Of a stretch of 64,000 bases of DNA, positions 49,542-58,984 are shown one piece after another. Made by a program: the position numbers and the translations under genes. The notes beneath the pieces were generated by a model that worked only from the letters and a program-made list of their open reading frames with translations, made no database searches and had not been told where the DNA came from. The DNA comes from Candidatus Zixiibacteriota bacterium (GTDB lineage Bacteria > Zixibacteria > MSB-5A5 > UBA10806): the NCBI GenBank assembly GCA_024641335.1, contig JAHEDG010000003.1, positions 1 to 64,000 on the forward strand, given 5' to 3'. Positions within the stretch are counted from its first letter, which is position 1, and each line of letters starts with the position of its first letter.

Positions 49542-49718
49542 TTTTCTACTTTTGTAGAAGTTCATAACACATGCCGGCCATTCTAAGCTCATATTAAATA
49601 ACCTGTTATGTCTACCAATGTATTTTGTTATTGTTTGTCACAAATTCGCCGTTCCAACGTGAGACTTTTGTTGCGACTAACAGGCTGAATAATAATGTCT
49701 TACGGTAATCATGTTTTA

Positions 49719-49734
49719 TGGCACGCTAATTGCT
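49719..49734 (+). promoter_or_regulatory. Sigma-54 (RpoN) promoter
   Basis: TGGCACG-ctaa-TTGCT, matching TGGCACG-N4-TTGCW with GG/GC correctly spaced (N10). Confidence 0.75.
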
Positions 49735-49778
49735 TAATTACAAAGTGTAGTTTGCTTCTCTCCCCTCAGTTACTTGGG

Positions 49779-49805
49779 TTGGAGCCGCCATAACGGCGGC
49801 TCCAA
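49779..49805. other. Perfect 11-bp inverted repeat (RNA hairpin)
   Basis: TTGGAGCCGCC-ataac-GGCGGCTCCAA; no T-tract follows. Confidence 0.8.
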
Positions 49806-49949
49806 TCAGAAAAAAGGGGATTTGACAAAGAAATAAGCAGATATCGCCTGACACTCCGCTGGAAATGTCCCGGGGGAAATCGATTTTTACCCGACATTCC
49901 CTGTTGCTCTAAACAGCGCTTCTTGATTTTTCACCCAGAGGTAGATCAG

Positions 49950-50504
49950 ATGGTCAGATTTTCACGAGAAAGACTAAAATCGGAATTCGAAACCTCCGCA
50001 GTAATTCACCTTGAATATCTTTATAGTATGGCCAGAATGCTTACAGGAAATTCCGCCTATTGCGAGGATCTGGTCCAGGAAACATATCTGCGGGCTTACA
50101 GTAAATTCAATCTCTACACCCGCGGCACCAATTGCCTCGCCTGGTTGATGCGGATTATGACCAATACCTATATCAACCATTACAATAAGGTTAAACGGAT
50201 CCCGGTTCACCAGGAAATCATACACGATATCTACCCCGAAAACCTCGATCCCAATCGCCAGGTCGATGATGTCGAGGCTGTTGACGATGAAAAGCTCCTC
50301 AGCTACTTCGTCAGCGATCACGTCAAAAAAGCAATCAACTCCCTGCCGTCTGAATACAGAGAAATGGTCATCCTGTCGGACCTGAGAGGTCTTTCATACC
50401 AGGATATCGCCGCTAACCTCGGATGCCCACTCGGTACGGTCAGATCGAGACTCTCCCGCGGCCGAACCCTCCTCAAACGTAAGCTCGAATCTATCCTTAA
50501 TTAA
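49950..50504 (+). CDS. ECF-type RNA polymerase sigma factor
   Basis: YCEDLVQETYLRAYSKFNLYTRGTNCLAWLMRIMTNTYINHYNK; LPSEYREMVILSDLRGLSYQDIAANLGCPLGTVRSRLSRGRTLLKRKL. ATG 49950 preferred over TTG 49923. Confidence 0.92.
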   Translation: MVRFSRERLKSEFETSAVIHLEYLYSMARMLTGNSAYCEDLVQETYLRAYSKFNLYTRGTNCLAWLMRIMTNTYINHYNKVKRIPVHQEIIHDIYPENLDPNRQVDDVEAVDDEKLLSYFVSDHVKKAINSLPSEYREMVILSDLRGLSYQDIAANLGCPLGTVRSRLSRGRTLLKRKLESILN

Positions 50505-50687
50505 CTCGGTACATTCGCCAAATAGCTTCCCCGATATGGCCTGCGGATCTTTCGGTCAAACCCTAACTTATTGAAAAATACATGGTTCGCTGTTGCCACC
50601 AAATTTCTTCGCGGATTACCACGACTGATAATCAAAAATACTTGACATTTGCTAATCCCCACAATAAGTTATAAGGCTAAGATAACT

Positions 50688-50761
50688 GGGCCCATAGCTC
50701 AGCTGGTTAGAGCAACTGACTCATAATCAGTGGGTCCCAGGTTCGAGTCCTGGTGGGCCCA
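50688..50761 (+). tRNA. tRNA, anticodon CAT (elongator Met or lysidine-modified Ile2)
   Basis: Acceptor GGGCCCA/TGGGCCC, anticodon stem ACTGA-CTCATAA-TCAGT, T-loop GTTCGAG; no encoded CCA. Confidence 0.92.
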
Positions 50762-50779
50762 ATAAGTTTTGACGTTAGT

Positions 50780-50856
50780 GGGCGATTAGCTCAGCTGGTT
50801 AGAGCGTTCGGTTCACATCCGAAAGGTCACTGGTTCGAGTCCAGTATTGCCCACCA
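50780..50856 (+). tRNA. tRNA-Val (anticodon CAC)
   Basis: Acceptor GGGCGAT/ATTGCCC, anticodon stem TTCGG-TTCACAT-CCGAA, T-loop GTTCGAG, encoded CCA. Confidence 0.93.
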
Positions 50857-50988
50857 TTTGAAAAGGAAATATGAGCAGCAAAAAATCAGATAGTCTGATT
50901 ATGATATCCAGGTTTGTTTTTTACCGGAAGCGGCAGACGTTCGTCGCTTCCGATGATAAATTGAAAATTATTGCTCGGGAATGGTTGT

Positions 50989-51013
50989 GCGCCGCGTAAG
51001 GCGCATTTTTTAT
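50989..51013 (+). terminator. Intrinsic terminator
   Basis: TGCGCC-gcgtaa-GGCGCA-TTTTTTA. Confidence 0.85.
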
Positions 51014-51032
51014 TTCCGGATAGGAGGATAAT

Positions 51033-51749
51033 TTGCAAAATGATTTGGCTTTGCTTATGGACCTGCAGGAACTCGACGACCAGCTCGGAGAACTGGAACG
51101 ATCGAGAATCTATCTGCCCGAAATGATCCAAAAACTGGAAAACGAATTATCCGAACTCGAAAGCAATATCGAAGAAAATGATAAATTGCTCTTAGAAAGC
51201 GCCCGCGAACAAAAATCGATCGAACTCGAAATCGAAACCGATAAAGAGCAGCTGGAAAGCTACCAAAAACAGATGAAAATCATTAAAACCAATAAAGAAT
51301 ATGACGCTCTGACCACCGAAATCGACACCAAAAAACTGGCCATCTCAGATAAAGAAGAAAAAATCCTGGCGCTAATGGCTACCATGGATGAATGCAAAGA
51401 AAAATCCGGACAGCTTAAGGAACAGTTAAAGGAAATCAAGGCCGGCAATACTCAACAGCTGGAAATGCTTAAAGATCAATCCTTGTCTCTCCAGGCCAAA
51501 ATCGACGATAGAATGGCCAAAAGAATTCGGCTGGCCAAAGATATCAACAGGCAGATAATCGGAACTTACGAAAGAGTCCGCAAGGGCAAGGGCGGGCTGG
51601 TCGTTGTGCCGATCCGCAAAAAAGCATGCGGAGGATGTTTCAAACAGATTCCACCGCAGAGAATCCAGGAAATACGACGGGGAGATAAAATATTCTCATG
51701 CGATAATTGCGGCCGAATTCTGATCTGGATAGACGAAAATAATAATTAA
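51033..51749 (+). CDS. C4-type zinc-ribbon protein with long coiled coil
   Basis: Coiled-coil N-terminus; C-terminal KKACGGCFKQIPPQRIQEIRRGDKIFSCDNCGRILIW. TTG start. Confidence 0.88.
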   Translation: MQNDLALLMDLQELDDQLGELERSRIYLPEMIQKLENELSELESNIEENDKLLLESAREQKSIELEIETDKEQLESYQKQMKIIKTNKEYDALTTEIDTKKLAISDKEEKILALMATMDECKEKSGQLKEQLKEIKAGNTQQLEMLKDQSLSLQAKIDDRMAKRIRLAKDINRQIIGTYERVRKGKGGLVVVPIRKKACGGCFKQIPPQRIQEIRRGDKIFSCDNCGRILIWIDENNN

Positions 51750-51824
51750 CCGAAAAATGTCGGCGGTTTGCCCGCAAATAAGATTGCCGGAAACCCTCTT
51801 TGGTTCTTAATTCGAGGTGTTATT

Positions 51825-53279
51825 ATGGAATCAATGAAAGTTGCTCTTACATTCGACGATATCCTGCTCGTCCCATCAAAATCGTCGGTGCTGCCAAGCC
51901 AGGTGGATGTTCGCGCCAGGCTGACCAAAAATATCGATATCAATATACCGTTGATTTCCGCCGCTATGGATACGGTTACCGAATCATCACTGGCTATTGC
52001 CATCGCCCGCCAGGGAGGATTGGGAATTATTCATAAAAATCTGACTATCGATGAACAGGCCGCCGAAGTGGATCTGGTCAAAAGATCCGAATCCGGGATG
52101 ATCGTCGATCCTGTGACTCTGCCTCCCGATGCCTTAATAGAAAGGGCTTGGGAAACTATGAAAAAATTCTCTATTTCAGGAATACCCATAACGAAAAACG
52201 GCAAACTGGTCGGAATCCTGACCAACAGGGATCTGCGATTCCATCGGGACCCGTCCGTGCCAATAGAACAGGTCATGACCAAAGATAATCTTATCACCGT
52301 TCCCGAAGGCACTACTATGGACAGGGCCAAGGAACTTTTGCATATGCATCGTATCGAAAAACTCCTCATTGTCGATTCCAGCGGTAATCTCAAAGGTATG
52401 ATTACGGTCAAAGATATCATGAAACGTATTCAATATCCCCTGTCCTGCCAGGACGATCGCGGCCGATTGAGAGTCGGAGCCGCCGTCGGCGTTTCCAAAG
52501 ATATGATCGAAAGAACCGCCGAACTCATCAAAGCGGGCGTCGATATTATCGCCGTCGATTCGTCTCATGGCCATTCTGAGGGCGTGCTCTCGGCAGTGGC
52601 AGCTTTGAAAAAAGAATTCCCCGATCTCGAACTTATCGGAGGTAACGTGGCTACCTACGAGGGCGCCAGGGACCTTATCTCCGCCGGTGTCGACGCGGTT
52701 AAGGTAGGGGTGGGACCAGGGTCCATCTGCACCACCAGAGTCGTCACAGGCGCCGGTATGCCCCAGATTACCGCCATTGTGGAATGCCGCAAGGCCTGCG
52801 AAGAAAAAAATATCCCGCTCATCGCCGATGGCGGAGTAAAATACTCAGGCGACGTGGCCAAAGCCCTCGCCGTAGGGGCCGATTCCGTCATGATAGGCTC
52901 TCTTTTCGCAGGTACCGAAGAATCTCCAGGCGAGGCCATTCTCTTCGAAGGACGATCATACAAAGTTTATCGCGGCATGGGCTCGATCGAATCCATGAGA
53001 AAAGGTTCCGCCGATAGGTATTTCCAGGATAACGAAGCCGGTAAACTGGTCCCCGAAGGCATCGTCGGAAGGGTTCCGTTTAAAGGCCCTCTGGCGGATT
53101 CGATATACCAGTTGGTCGGAGGCCTGAAAGCCGGAATGGGTATCTGCGGCGCCAAAGACCTGCCCACACTGAAGAAAACCGCGAAATTCATTCAAATTAC
53201 CGGGGCCGGACTCCGGGAAAGCCATCCCCATGATGTTAAAATCATCAAGGAAGCCCCCAACTACAGAACCATGGATTAG
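51825..53279 (+). CDS. guaB: IMP dehydrogenase
   Basis: [19 protein letters not shown]; two CBS domains; [32 protein letters not shown]. Start at ATG 51825; the track ORF is over-extended. Confidence 0.97.
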   Translation: MESMKVALTFDDILLVPSKSSVLPSQVDVRARLTKNIDINIPLISAAMDTVTESSLAIAIARQGGLGIIHKNLTIDEQAAEVDLVKRSESGMIVDPVTLPPDALIERAWETMKKFSISGIPITKNGKLVGILTNRDLRFHRDPSVPIEQVMTKDNLITVPEGTTMDRAKELLHMHRIEKLLIVDSSGNLKGMITVKDIMKRIQYPLSCQDDRGRLRVGAAVGVSKDMIERTAELIKAGVDIIAVDSSHGHSEGVLSAVAALKKEFPDLELIGGNVATYEGARDLISAGVDAVKVGVGPGSICTTRVVTGAGMPQITAIVECRKACEEKNIPLIADGGVKYSGDVAKALAVGADSVMIGSLFAGTEESPGEAILFEGRSYKVYRGMGSIESMRKGSADRYFQDNEAGKLVPEGIVGRVPFKGPLADSIYQLVGGLKAGMGICGAKDLPTLKKTAKFIQITGAGLRESHPHDVKIIKEAPNYRTMD

Positions 53280-53574
53280 ACCCGTGGACCAATAACAAGC
53301 CGTTATATCGCAAGAAATTATGGGACTTGAGGAAAACCCCGATACTTTGTGAAATTTTGCACGAAAACCCCTTGACAATTTTAATAATTGAATTTAGTTT
53401 GATTATGAGATTCAGTTTCAGCGAATAGCGCTGAATCGAAACCGCTTAATGTCGGATAAGGGAACTTAAGTGATGTAGAATTCCGTTGTAAGTGGGGAAT
53501 AAACGAAATATCCACCCGTTTTGTTCCGATAAGATATGTAAGAGGAATAAAACCTGGAAAGCCGGAAAGACCAT

Positions 53575-54000
53575 ATGCGTAAAGAGCAAGAAATCCTGAC
53601 AGATTACCTGAAACATAAGGGACTCAAGCAAACATCGCAACGAGGAATTATCCTCGATATCTTTCTTTCCGCCGGCAGACATTTGGCCGCTGATGAACTT
53701 CATAATATGCTTCGCGATGAAAATCCCCGTATCGGTTTCTCCACCGTCTACAGAACTTTACGCCTTCTGACAGAGTGCGGCCTGGCCAGAGAGGTCAATT
53801 TCGGCGACGGCCGCGCCCGGTTCGAAAGAGCCCTGGATAAAAGCCAGCACGGGCACCTGATCTGCACCAAATGCGGTAAAGCCGAGGAGTTCACTATCGC
53901 CACCATGGAGAAATCAATCAAGCAGATCGCCGTAAAACTGGGATTCAAACCCGAAGGTCATCGTTTCGAGGTTTACGGCTTCTGTAAAAAGTGCCGGTAA
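53575..54000 (+). CDS. Fur-family transcriptional regulator
   Basis: KHKGLKQTSQRGIILDIFLSAGRHLAADELHNMLRDENPRIGFSTVYRTLRLLTECGLAREV; HGHLICTKCGKAEEF; CKKCR. Confidence 0.93.
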   Translation: MRKEQEILTDYLKHKGLKQTSQRGIILDIFLSAGRHLAADELHNMLRDENPRIGFSTVYRTLRLLTECGLAREVNFGDGRARFERALDKSQHGHLICTKCGKAEEFTIATMEKSIKQIAVKLGFKPEGHRFEVYGFCKKCR

Positions 54001-54027
54001 AATTTTTTGAGATTATGATGATAATGA

Positions 54028-56034
54028 ATGTCAATTTCACTCAATGCCGATAGAATCATTATGAGCAAAATTGCGATCAGAGAAAAAGGGAATATCGATA
54101 TTCACCCGCCGGTCATTTTGGTCGGCAATCCCAACGTGGGAAAATCGGCGCTTTTCGGAGCGCTTTCGGGCCGATATGTCGAAGTCTCCAATTATCCCGG
54201 TACAACCGTCGATTTCTCCTCAGGATGGATGAAACTCGCGGATAAAAAAATCCGAATTTTCGATTCGCCCGGAGCCGATTCGCTTTCCCCGGTTTCCGAG
54301 GACGAGATCGTAACCCGCGATCTGCTTTTATCCTACCCCGATTCACCGGTTATCTGCGTCATCGATTCCAAAAATCTGCGTCGCGGACTGGTGTTGCTCT
54401 CACAGCTGGCTGAAATGAAAAGGATAACCGTGGTGGCCCTGAATATGGCCGACGAAGCTCGCGGCGCCGGTACTGTTATTGATATCGAACGCCTGTCAGA
54501 AATGTTGGAAATACCGGTAATTTCGACTATAGCCACCCAAAAAAGGGGCATAGATCAGCTCAAAAGCTTATTGCATTCTGCCGCGGTACCGAAACTCCCC
54601 ATAGAGTTCGGTACCCAAATCACTGAAGCCGCCGCGGGTATCGAAAAAATACTTCATAACTCACCCGGATCCGCGCGGGGAATATCCCTGACCTGTATCA
54701 GCGGCGATAACGGCTTGCCCGAATCGATAACCCGGAAGCTTTCGGATAACGATCTGCGGAGCATCGAAAATATTAAATCACGTCTTCGAAATACTATGGC
54801 CGAACCGCCCGGATTTATTATCGCCAAGGCGAGAAACGAACAGGTAAAAAGCATTGTCGATAAGATAGTGACATTCAAAGGATCTCCCGGCCAGCGGATT
54901 TTGCGGAAAATAGGACAGCTGACTATCCATCATATCTACGGTATCCCGTTTTTGCTTCTGGCTCTTGTCGGTTTTTACTATTTTGTCGGAGTTTTCGGCG
55001 CTCAATTCCTGGTCGGTCTTCTCGAAGAAAACCTTTTCGGAAAAATACTCAACCCGTTTTTCGCCGGGATATTCGATCTTATCCCCGTGGAATTCATCAG
55101 GGATTTATTCGTAGGCCAATATGGTATTATCACTATGGCTATTACCTACGCCCTGGCTTTGATCCTGCCCATTGTGACCACATTCTTCCTGGCCTTCGGG
55201 GCTTTGGAGGATTCGGGATATCTCCCCAGGCTGGCATTCATGGTGGATCGGGTATTCAAAAAAATAGGGCTTAACGGCCGCGCGGTGCTGCCTATGATTC
55301 TCGGACTGGGGTGCGATACTATGGCGGTCCTGACAACCAGAATACTCTCGACCAAAAAAGAAAAACTCCTGGTCACCTTCCTTTTGACTCTGGCTGTTCC
55401 CTGCTCGGCCCAGCTGGGAGTTACCCTGGGAATCCTGGGATCGATTTCTCCCTGGGCCGTAACTATCTGGATCGGCGTGGTTATCGGAGTGCTCTTCCTG
55501 GTCGGCTATATCTCGTCCAAAATTATCCCCGGAAGATCATCCGATTTTATCCTCGAGATCCCGCCTTTGAGATTACCCCGGATCGAAAACGTCGTGGTCA
55601 AAACCCTCATGCGGCTGGAATGGTATCTCCGGGAAGCCGTTCCGCTTTTTGTCCTTGGTACTCTGATTCTTTTCCTGCTCGATAAGCTCGAGCTTCTGGC
55701 TTTGGTCGAGCGGGCATTCGCGCCTGTCGCTTCCGGTATTCTCGGTCTTCCGGAAAAATCGGCGGACGCTTTCATACTCGGATTTCTGCGAAGAGATTAT
55801 GGGGCAGCCGGGTTCAAGATGATGTTCGATGACGGCGTTCTCGATCCTATCGGCGCTATCGTCGCCATGACTACCATAACGCTGTTCGTGCCGTGCATCG
55901 CCAATTTCTTTATCATCATAAAGGAGAGAGGCTTCAAAACTGCGCTCGGGATGGTTCTGTTTATTATCCCGTTCGCTATATTGGTCGGAGGGCTTCTGAA
56001 CCTGACTTTGAGAGGAATCGGAATATGGTGGTAA
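54028..56034 (+). CDS. feoB: Ferrous iron transport protein B
   Basis: GNPNVGKSALFGALSGRYVEVSNYPGTTVDF; FFLAFGALEDSGYLPRLAFMVDRVFKKIGLNGRAVLPMILGLGCDTMAVLTTRIL. Start could be ATG 54061. Confidence 0.95.
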   Translation: MSISLNADRIIMSKIAIREKGNIDIHPPVILVGNPNVGKSALFGALSGRYVEVSNYPGTTVDFSSGWMKLADKKIRIFDSPGADSLSPVSEDEIVTRDLLLSYPDSPVICVIDSKNLRRGLVLLSQLAEMKRITVVALNMADEARGAGTVIDIERLSEMLEIPVISTIATQKRGIDQLKSLLHSAAVPKLPIEFGTQITEAAAGIEKILHNSPGSARGISLTCISGDNGLPESITRKLSDNDLRSIENIKSRLRNTMAEPPGFIIAKARNEQVKSIVDKIVTFKGSPGQRILRKIGQLTIHHIYGIPFLLLALVGFYYFVGVFGAQFLVGLLEENLFGKILNPFFAGIFDLIPVEFIRDLFVGQYGIITMAITYALALILPIVTTFFLAFGALEDSGYLPRLAFMVDRVFKKIGLNGRAVLPMILGLGCDTMAVLTTRILSTKKEKLLVTFLLTLAVPCSAQLGVTLGILGSISPWAVTIWIGVVIGVLFLVGYISSKIIPGRSSDFILEIPPLRLPRIENVVVKTLMRLEWYLREAVPLFVLGTLILFLLDKLELLALVERAFAPVASGILGLPEKSADAFILGFLRRDYGAAGFKMMFDDGVLDPIGAIVAMTTITLFVPCIANFFIIIKERGFKTALGMVLFIIPFAILVGGLLNLTLRGIGIWW

Positions 56035-56219
56035 ATTGCCCTCTATGCGGATACCGCTTCGATTCCGCCCAGGCTGTATCCTGCAAAGGATGTCCTATAA
56101 ACTCGGATTGCTCCAAAATCTGTTGTCCCAATTGCAGCTACGGCTGGGTAAATTCATCGTCGATAGTGGACTCTCTGCTGGGACTGTTCAAACAAGGTAA
56201 AAAAAATGGAAAACCATAA
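56025..56219 (+). CDS. 64-aa Cys-rich protein coupled to feoB
   Basis: MVVNCPLCGYRFDSAQAVSCKGCPINSDCSKICCPNCSYGWVNSSSIVDSLLGLFKQGKKNGKP; ATG overlaps the feoB end; the track ORF from 55893 is over-extended. Confidence 0.8.
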   Translation: MVVNCPLCGYRFDSAQAVSCKGCPINSDCSKICCPNCSYGWVNSSSIVDSLLGLFKQGKKNGKP

Positions 56220-56862
56220 AGAACATACCATAGATGAATTTCTCGAAGCCCTGTATAAAGCGGGTGAGGACGGTCGTTTGCCGGTCGATATGAACAGTTT
56301 GAAACTGATCAATCCCCCTGACGAATCCGAACTGGAATCCTTGGTCAAGCGCGGCATGATTAAATCGGGAAATTCGGTTTTCGATCTGACCTCCAGCGGA
56401 CAGACCGCCGCCGAGCTTTTGGTTCGACGGCATCGCCTGGCCGAAAGGCTGTTCTCCGAGATTCTGGAATTAGATGAATCCGGCCTGCATACCACCAGCT
56501 GTTCATTCGAGCATGTCCTCGATCCGGCCGTCACCGAATCGGTCTGCGCCATACTCGGGCATCCCCCGACCTGCCCTCACGGCAAGAGAATTCCTCCGGG
56601 CGATTGTTGCCGGGGCGTCCGTCGCAAAGTTTCCCCGATTGTCATCCCCCTGGTGGAATTTCCAGCCGGCAAGGAGGCCAAAATCGTTTTCATAACCACT
56701 CCGCATCACCAAAGACTGGCCAGGCTGGTCAATCTGGGAGTTGTTCCCGGCGGCAGATTTATGCTCATGCAGAAAAAACCGTCGTACCTGCTCAGACTCG
56801 GCTCCACCGAAGTGGCTATTGACGACTCCATAGCCTCCGAGATATTCGTCAGACAGATCTGA
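56206..56862 (+). CDS. DtxR/IdeR-type metal regulator with C-terminal FeoA domain
   Basis: Winged helix; CSFEHVLDPAVTESVCAILGHPPTCPHGKRIPPGDCC dimerisation/metal motif; C-terminal FeoA-like RLARLVNLGVVPGGRFMLMQKKPSYLLRLGSTEVAIDDSIASEIFV. Confidence 0.87.
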   Translation: MENHKEHTIDEFLEALYKAGEDGRLPVDMNSLKLINPPDESELESLVKRGMIKSGNSVFDLTSSGQTAAELLVRRHRLAERLFSEILELDESGLHTTSCSFEHVLDPAVTESVCAILGHPPTCPHGKRIPPGDCCRGVRRKVSPIVIPLVEFPAGKEAKIVFITTPHHQRLARLVNLGVVPGGRFMLMQKKPSYLLRLGSTEVAIDDSIASEIFVRQI

Positions 56863-58129
56863 TCCTCGGCTCCCGAAGCTTCAGCGATATCAACAGGGCG
56901 ATAGACACAGTAACGAAGGCGGTCGCGAAAAGCCACTTGAGAGTAAACAGCTGGCTGAGCCATCCTCCCACGCCTGAAAATAATATCGTCGGCGCGATCA
57001 ACGTATGCAGAAGCCCTATATAGAGCGGACGTCTTTGTTCCGGTGATATTTCCAGAAGATAATTCATAAAGCCCATTTCGCTTCCCGATTCTCCCATCCC
57101 CAAAAGAAAAAATACGGCCGAAAACATTTCAGGACCGACTTGAACAAAAAAACCGGCCAAAGCAATAGCCGGCGGCAGTACCTTAAGCAGAGTAGATAGA
57201 ATTATGACCAGCCGGTTGGAGACATGGTTCGAAAGCCATCCCCAAAGCAGGTTGGCCCCAAGGTATCCGACCATCTGCACGGTCAGGTATATTCCGGCCA
57301 TCCAGTCGGGCGCTCCCAATTTATCGATCGCGAAGATCACATAAAACGGTGTCGCCATAAAGGCCGTATTGACCCAGCCGCGCGTATAGATCAGCATCTT
57401 GAAATTTGCGTCATTCTTTATTATCCCCAACGCCGTCTTCAGCTGGATCCCGGCCGATTCTTTGGGCGGAGGGTCCTTATGCTCCGGTTCCTTCAAAAAC
57501 GCGAATATCGATAATCCCAAAAGCATCAAAACCCAGGCGATAATACAGATATAGGCGAAATCGTAGGGGAACGGGTATGACGACATGATCTTTTTGATCG
57601 CCAGACCGCCTATCATCGCTAATATCCCTCCCGAAAACATCCTAAGCCCGAAAAAACTTCCCCGGCTGTTGACCGGAATAGTTTTCCCGACTACCTCCAT
57701 GAACGCCACTCCGGCTATGCCCGATGACAGTGAAAATACCGCGAAAAATGAGGTAAAGGCGATCAGAAGCATAGTATAGTTATTCCGGAAAACGTAAATC
57801 GATGCGATCGCCGACGCGAACAGGGTCAATCGGAGTATGGTCAGACGGTTGTAAAAACCGAGCACCTTTCTCCGGTGGGTCAGAAATACCGCCGCGAATA
57901 CCTGCGGGAAAAGCCAGCCGAACCATTCGGTATGCGATATTACCCCGATAACTATCTTCGATTCCGTCAGCTTCGAGAGAAATACCGGCAAAACTGTCGA
58001 ACCGGCTATAAAAGCCAGGGCCGCCATGAAAAAAGTGCCGTTCAAGACTCCCAGAGTGAAATTCCGCTTGTAGTGAGGGTCGTTTCTCGGCATATGCGGA
58101 AAGATATCGTCTCCATGAGGCCGCCGCAA
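56849..58129 (-). CDS. Major facilitator superfamily transporter
   Basis: About 12 hydrophobic TM segments; SRGSFFGLRMFSGGILAMIGGLAIKKIM. Confidence 0.8.
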   Translation of the reverse strand: MRRPHGDDIFPHMPRNDPHYKRNFTLGVLNGTFFMAALAFIAGSTVLPVFLSKLTESKIVIGVISHTEWFGWLFPQVFAAVFLTHRRKVLGFYNRLTILRLTLFASAIASIYVFRNNYTMLLIAFTSFFAVFSLSSGIAGVAFMEVVGKTIPVNSRGSFFGLRMFSGGILAMIGGLAIKKIMSSYPFPYDFAYICIIAWVLMLLGLSIFAFLKEPEHKDPPPKESAGIQLKTALGIIKNDANFKMLIYTRGWVNTAFMATPFYVIFAIDKLGAPDWMAGIYLTVQMVGYLGANLLWGWLSNHVSNRLVIILSTLLKVLPPAIALAGFFVQVGPEMFSAVFFLLGMGESGSEMGFMNYLLEISPEQRRPLYIGLLHTLIAPTILFSGVGGWLSQLFTLKWLFATAFVTVSIALLISLKLREPRIRSV

Positions 58130-58249
58130 GGCCGATATTCGTCGAACGGAATCGCCCTGAATCGAATGCCCGCTTGAATATTGCCGCGGGATTTATTAAT
58201 ATGCTTACTAATTCGGGTTGTTCGTTCTGGTTATCGCAAGGATGCTGAT

Positions 58250-58984
58250 TTGAAACCGGGTTCTCCAACCAAATTTGTTTTCGCCATATCAGCCGGGATG
58301 GCTTCCTTTATGAGTGCCGGATTTATTCTGCCGTCAACTGTCCTTTTCCTGGTAATAACGGCTTTTCTCCTATGGGGCGGACGGCTTCGCGGCTTAACCA
58401 GGGCTCTGTTTCTCTCCATTTCAATTTTCGCCTTTGTTTTCGTTCTCCACCTCTTTTCCCATTCAGGAGTGCCGATTTTCTCGCTTTGGATATTTAACGC
58501 CACCGCTGAGGGAGCCAGGTTCGGGCTTTTTTATGGGCTGAAGATCCTGGTTTTTGTTCCGGCAGCTCTCATCATCCTCCTATCCGTTAATCCGGCCGAA
58601 CTGGTTCTGCCTATGGAAAAATTCGCCCGCAGTCTGGGGAAATTCGGAAAACCCGTTTCATCATTGGCCCTATCATTGGCCCTGGCCTTCCGTTTTCTGC
58701 CGGATCTGGCCCGACAAGGGAAAACCGCCGCTATGGCCCTCAGATCAAAAGGAATTGATTTTGAGGGAGGCTTGCTCCGACGGGGCAGATTCGCTGCCGC
58801 CCTGTTATCGTCGATATTCGTTAACGCCTTCAAAAAGGCCGAATCGGTCTCTCTGGCAATGGAAATCAAGGGGTATTCCTCCAGACATGAACGGGCCGTA
58901 TTCCCTTCGGCGAAACTTTCGCTTGCCGGACTTGCTTTGCTGGTTATCTCCGCCGGAATGATATTTGCCGGATGGTGGTTTTGA
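58250..58984 (+). CDS. ECF transporter transmembrane protein (EcfT/CbiQ family)
   Basis: SLALSLALAFRFLPDLARQGKTAAMALRSKGIDFEGG; FVNAFKKAESVSLAMEIKGYSS: two EcfT coupling-helix-like AxRSKG/AMEIKGY motifs. TTG start approximate. Confidence 0.85.
   Translation: MKPGSPTKFVFAISAGMASFMSAGFILPSTVLFLVITAFLLWGGRLRGLTRALFLSISIFAFVFVLHLFSHSGVPIFSLWIFNATAEGARFGLFYGLKILVFVPAALIILLSVNPAELVLPMEKFARSLGKFGKPVSSLALSLALAFRFLPDLARQGKTAAMALRSKGIDFEGGLLRRGRFAAALLSSIFVNAFKKAESVSLAMEIKGYSSRHERAVFPSAKLSLAGLALLVISAGMIFAGWWF

Noticed and set aside
49779-49805. Hairpin as an intrinsic terminator
   Set aside because: No T-tract on either strand adjacent to the stem; kept only as a structural element.
50871-50957. 28-codon ORF with RBS-like aaggaaat after tRNA-Val
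   Set aside because: Too short and overlapping the stable hairpins; the RNA-structure explanation is preferred.
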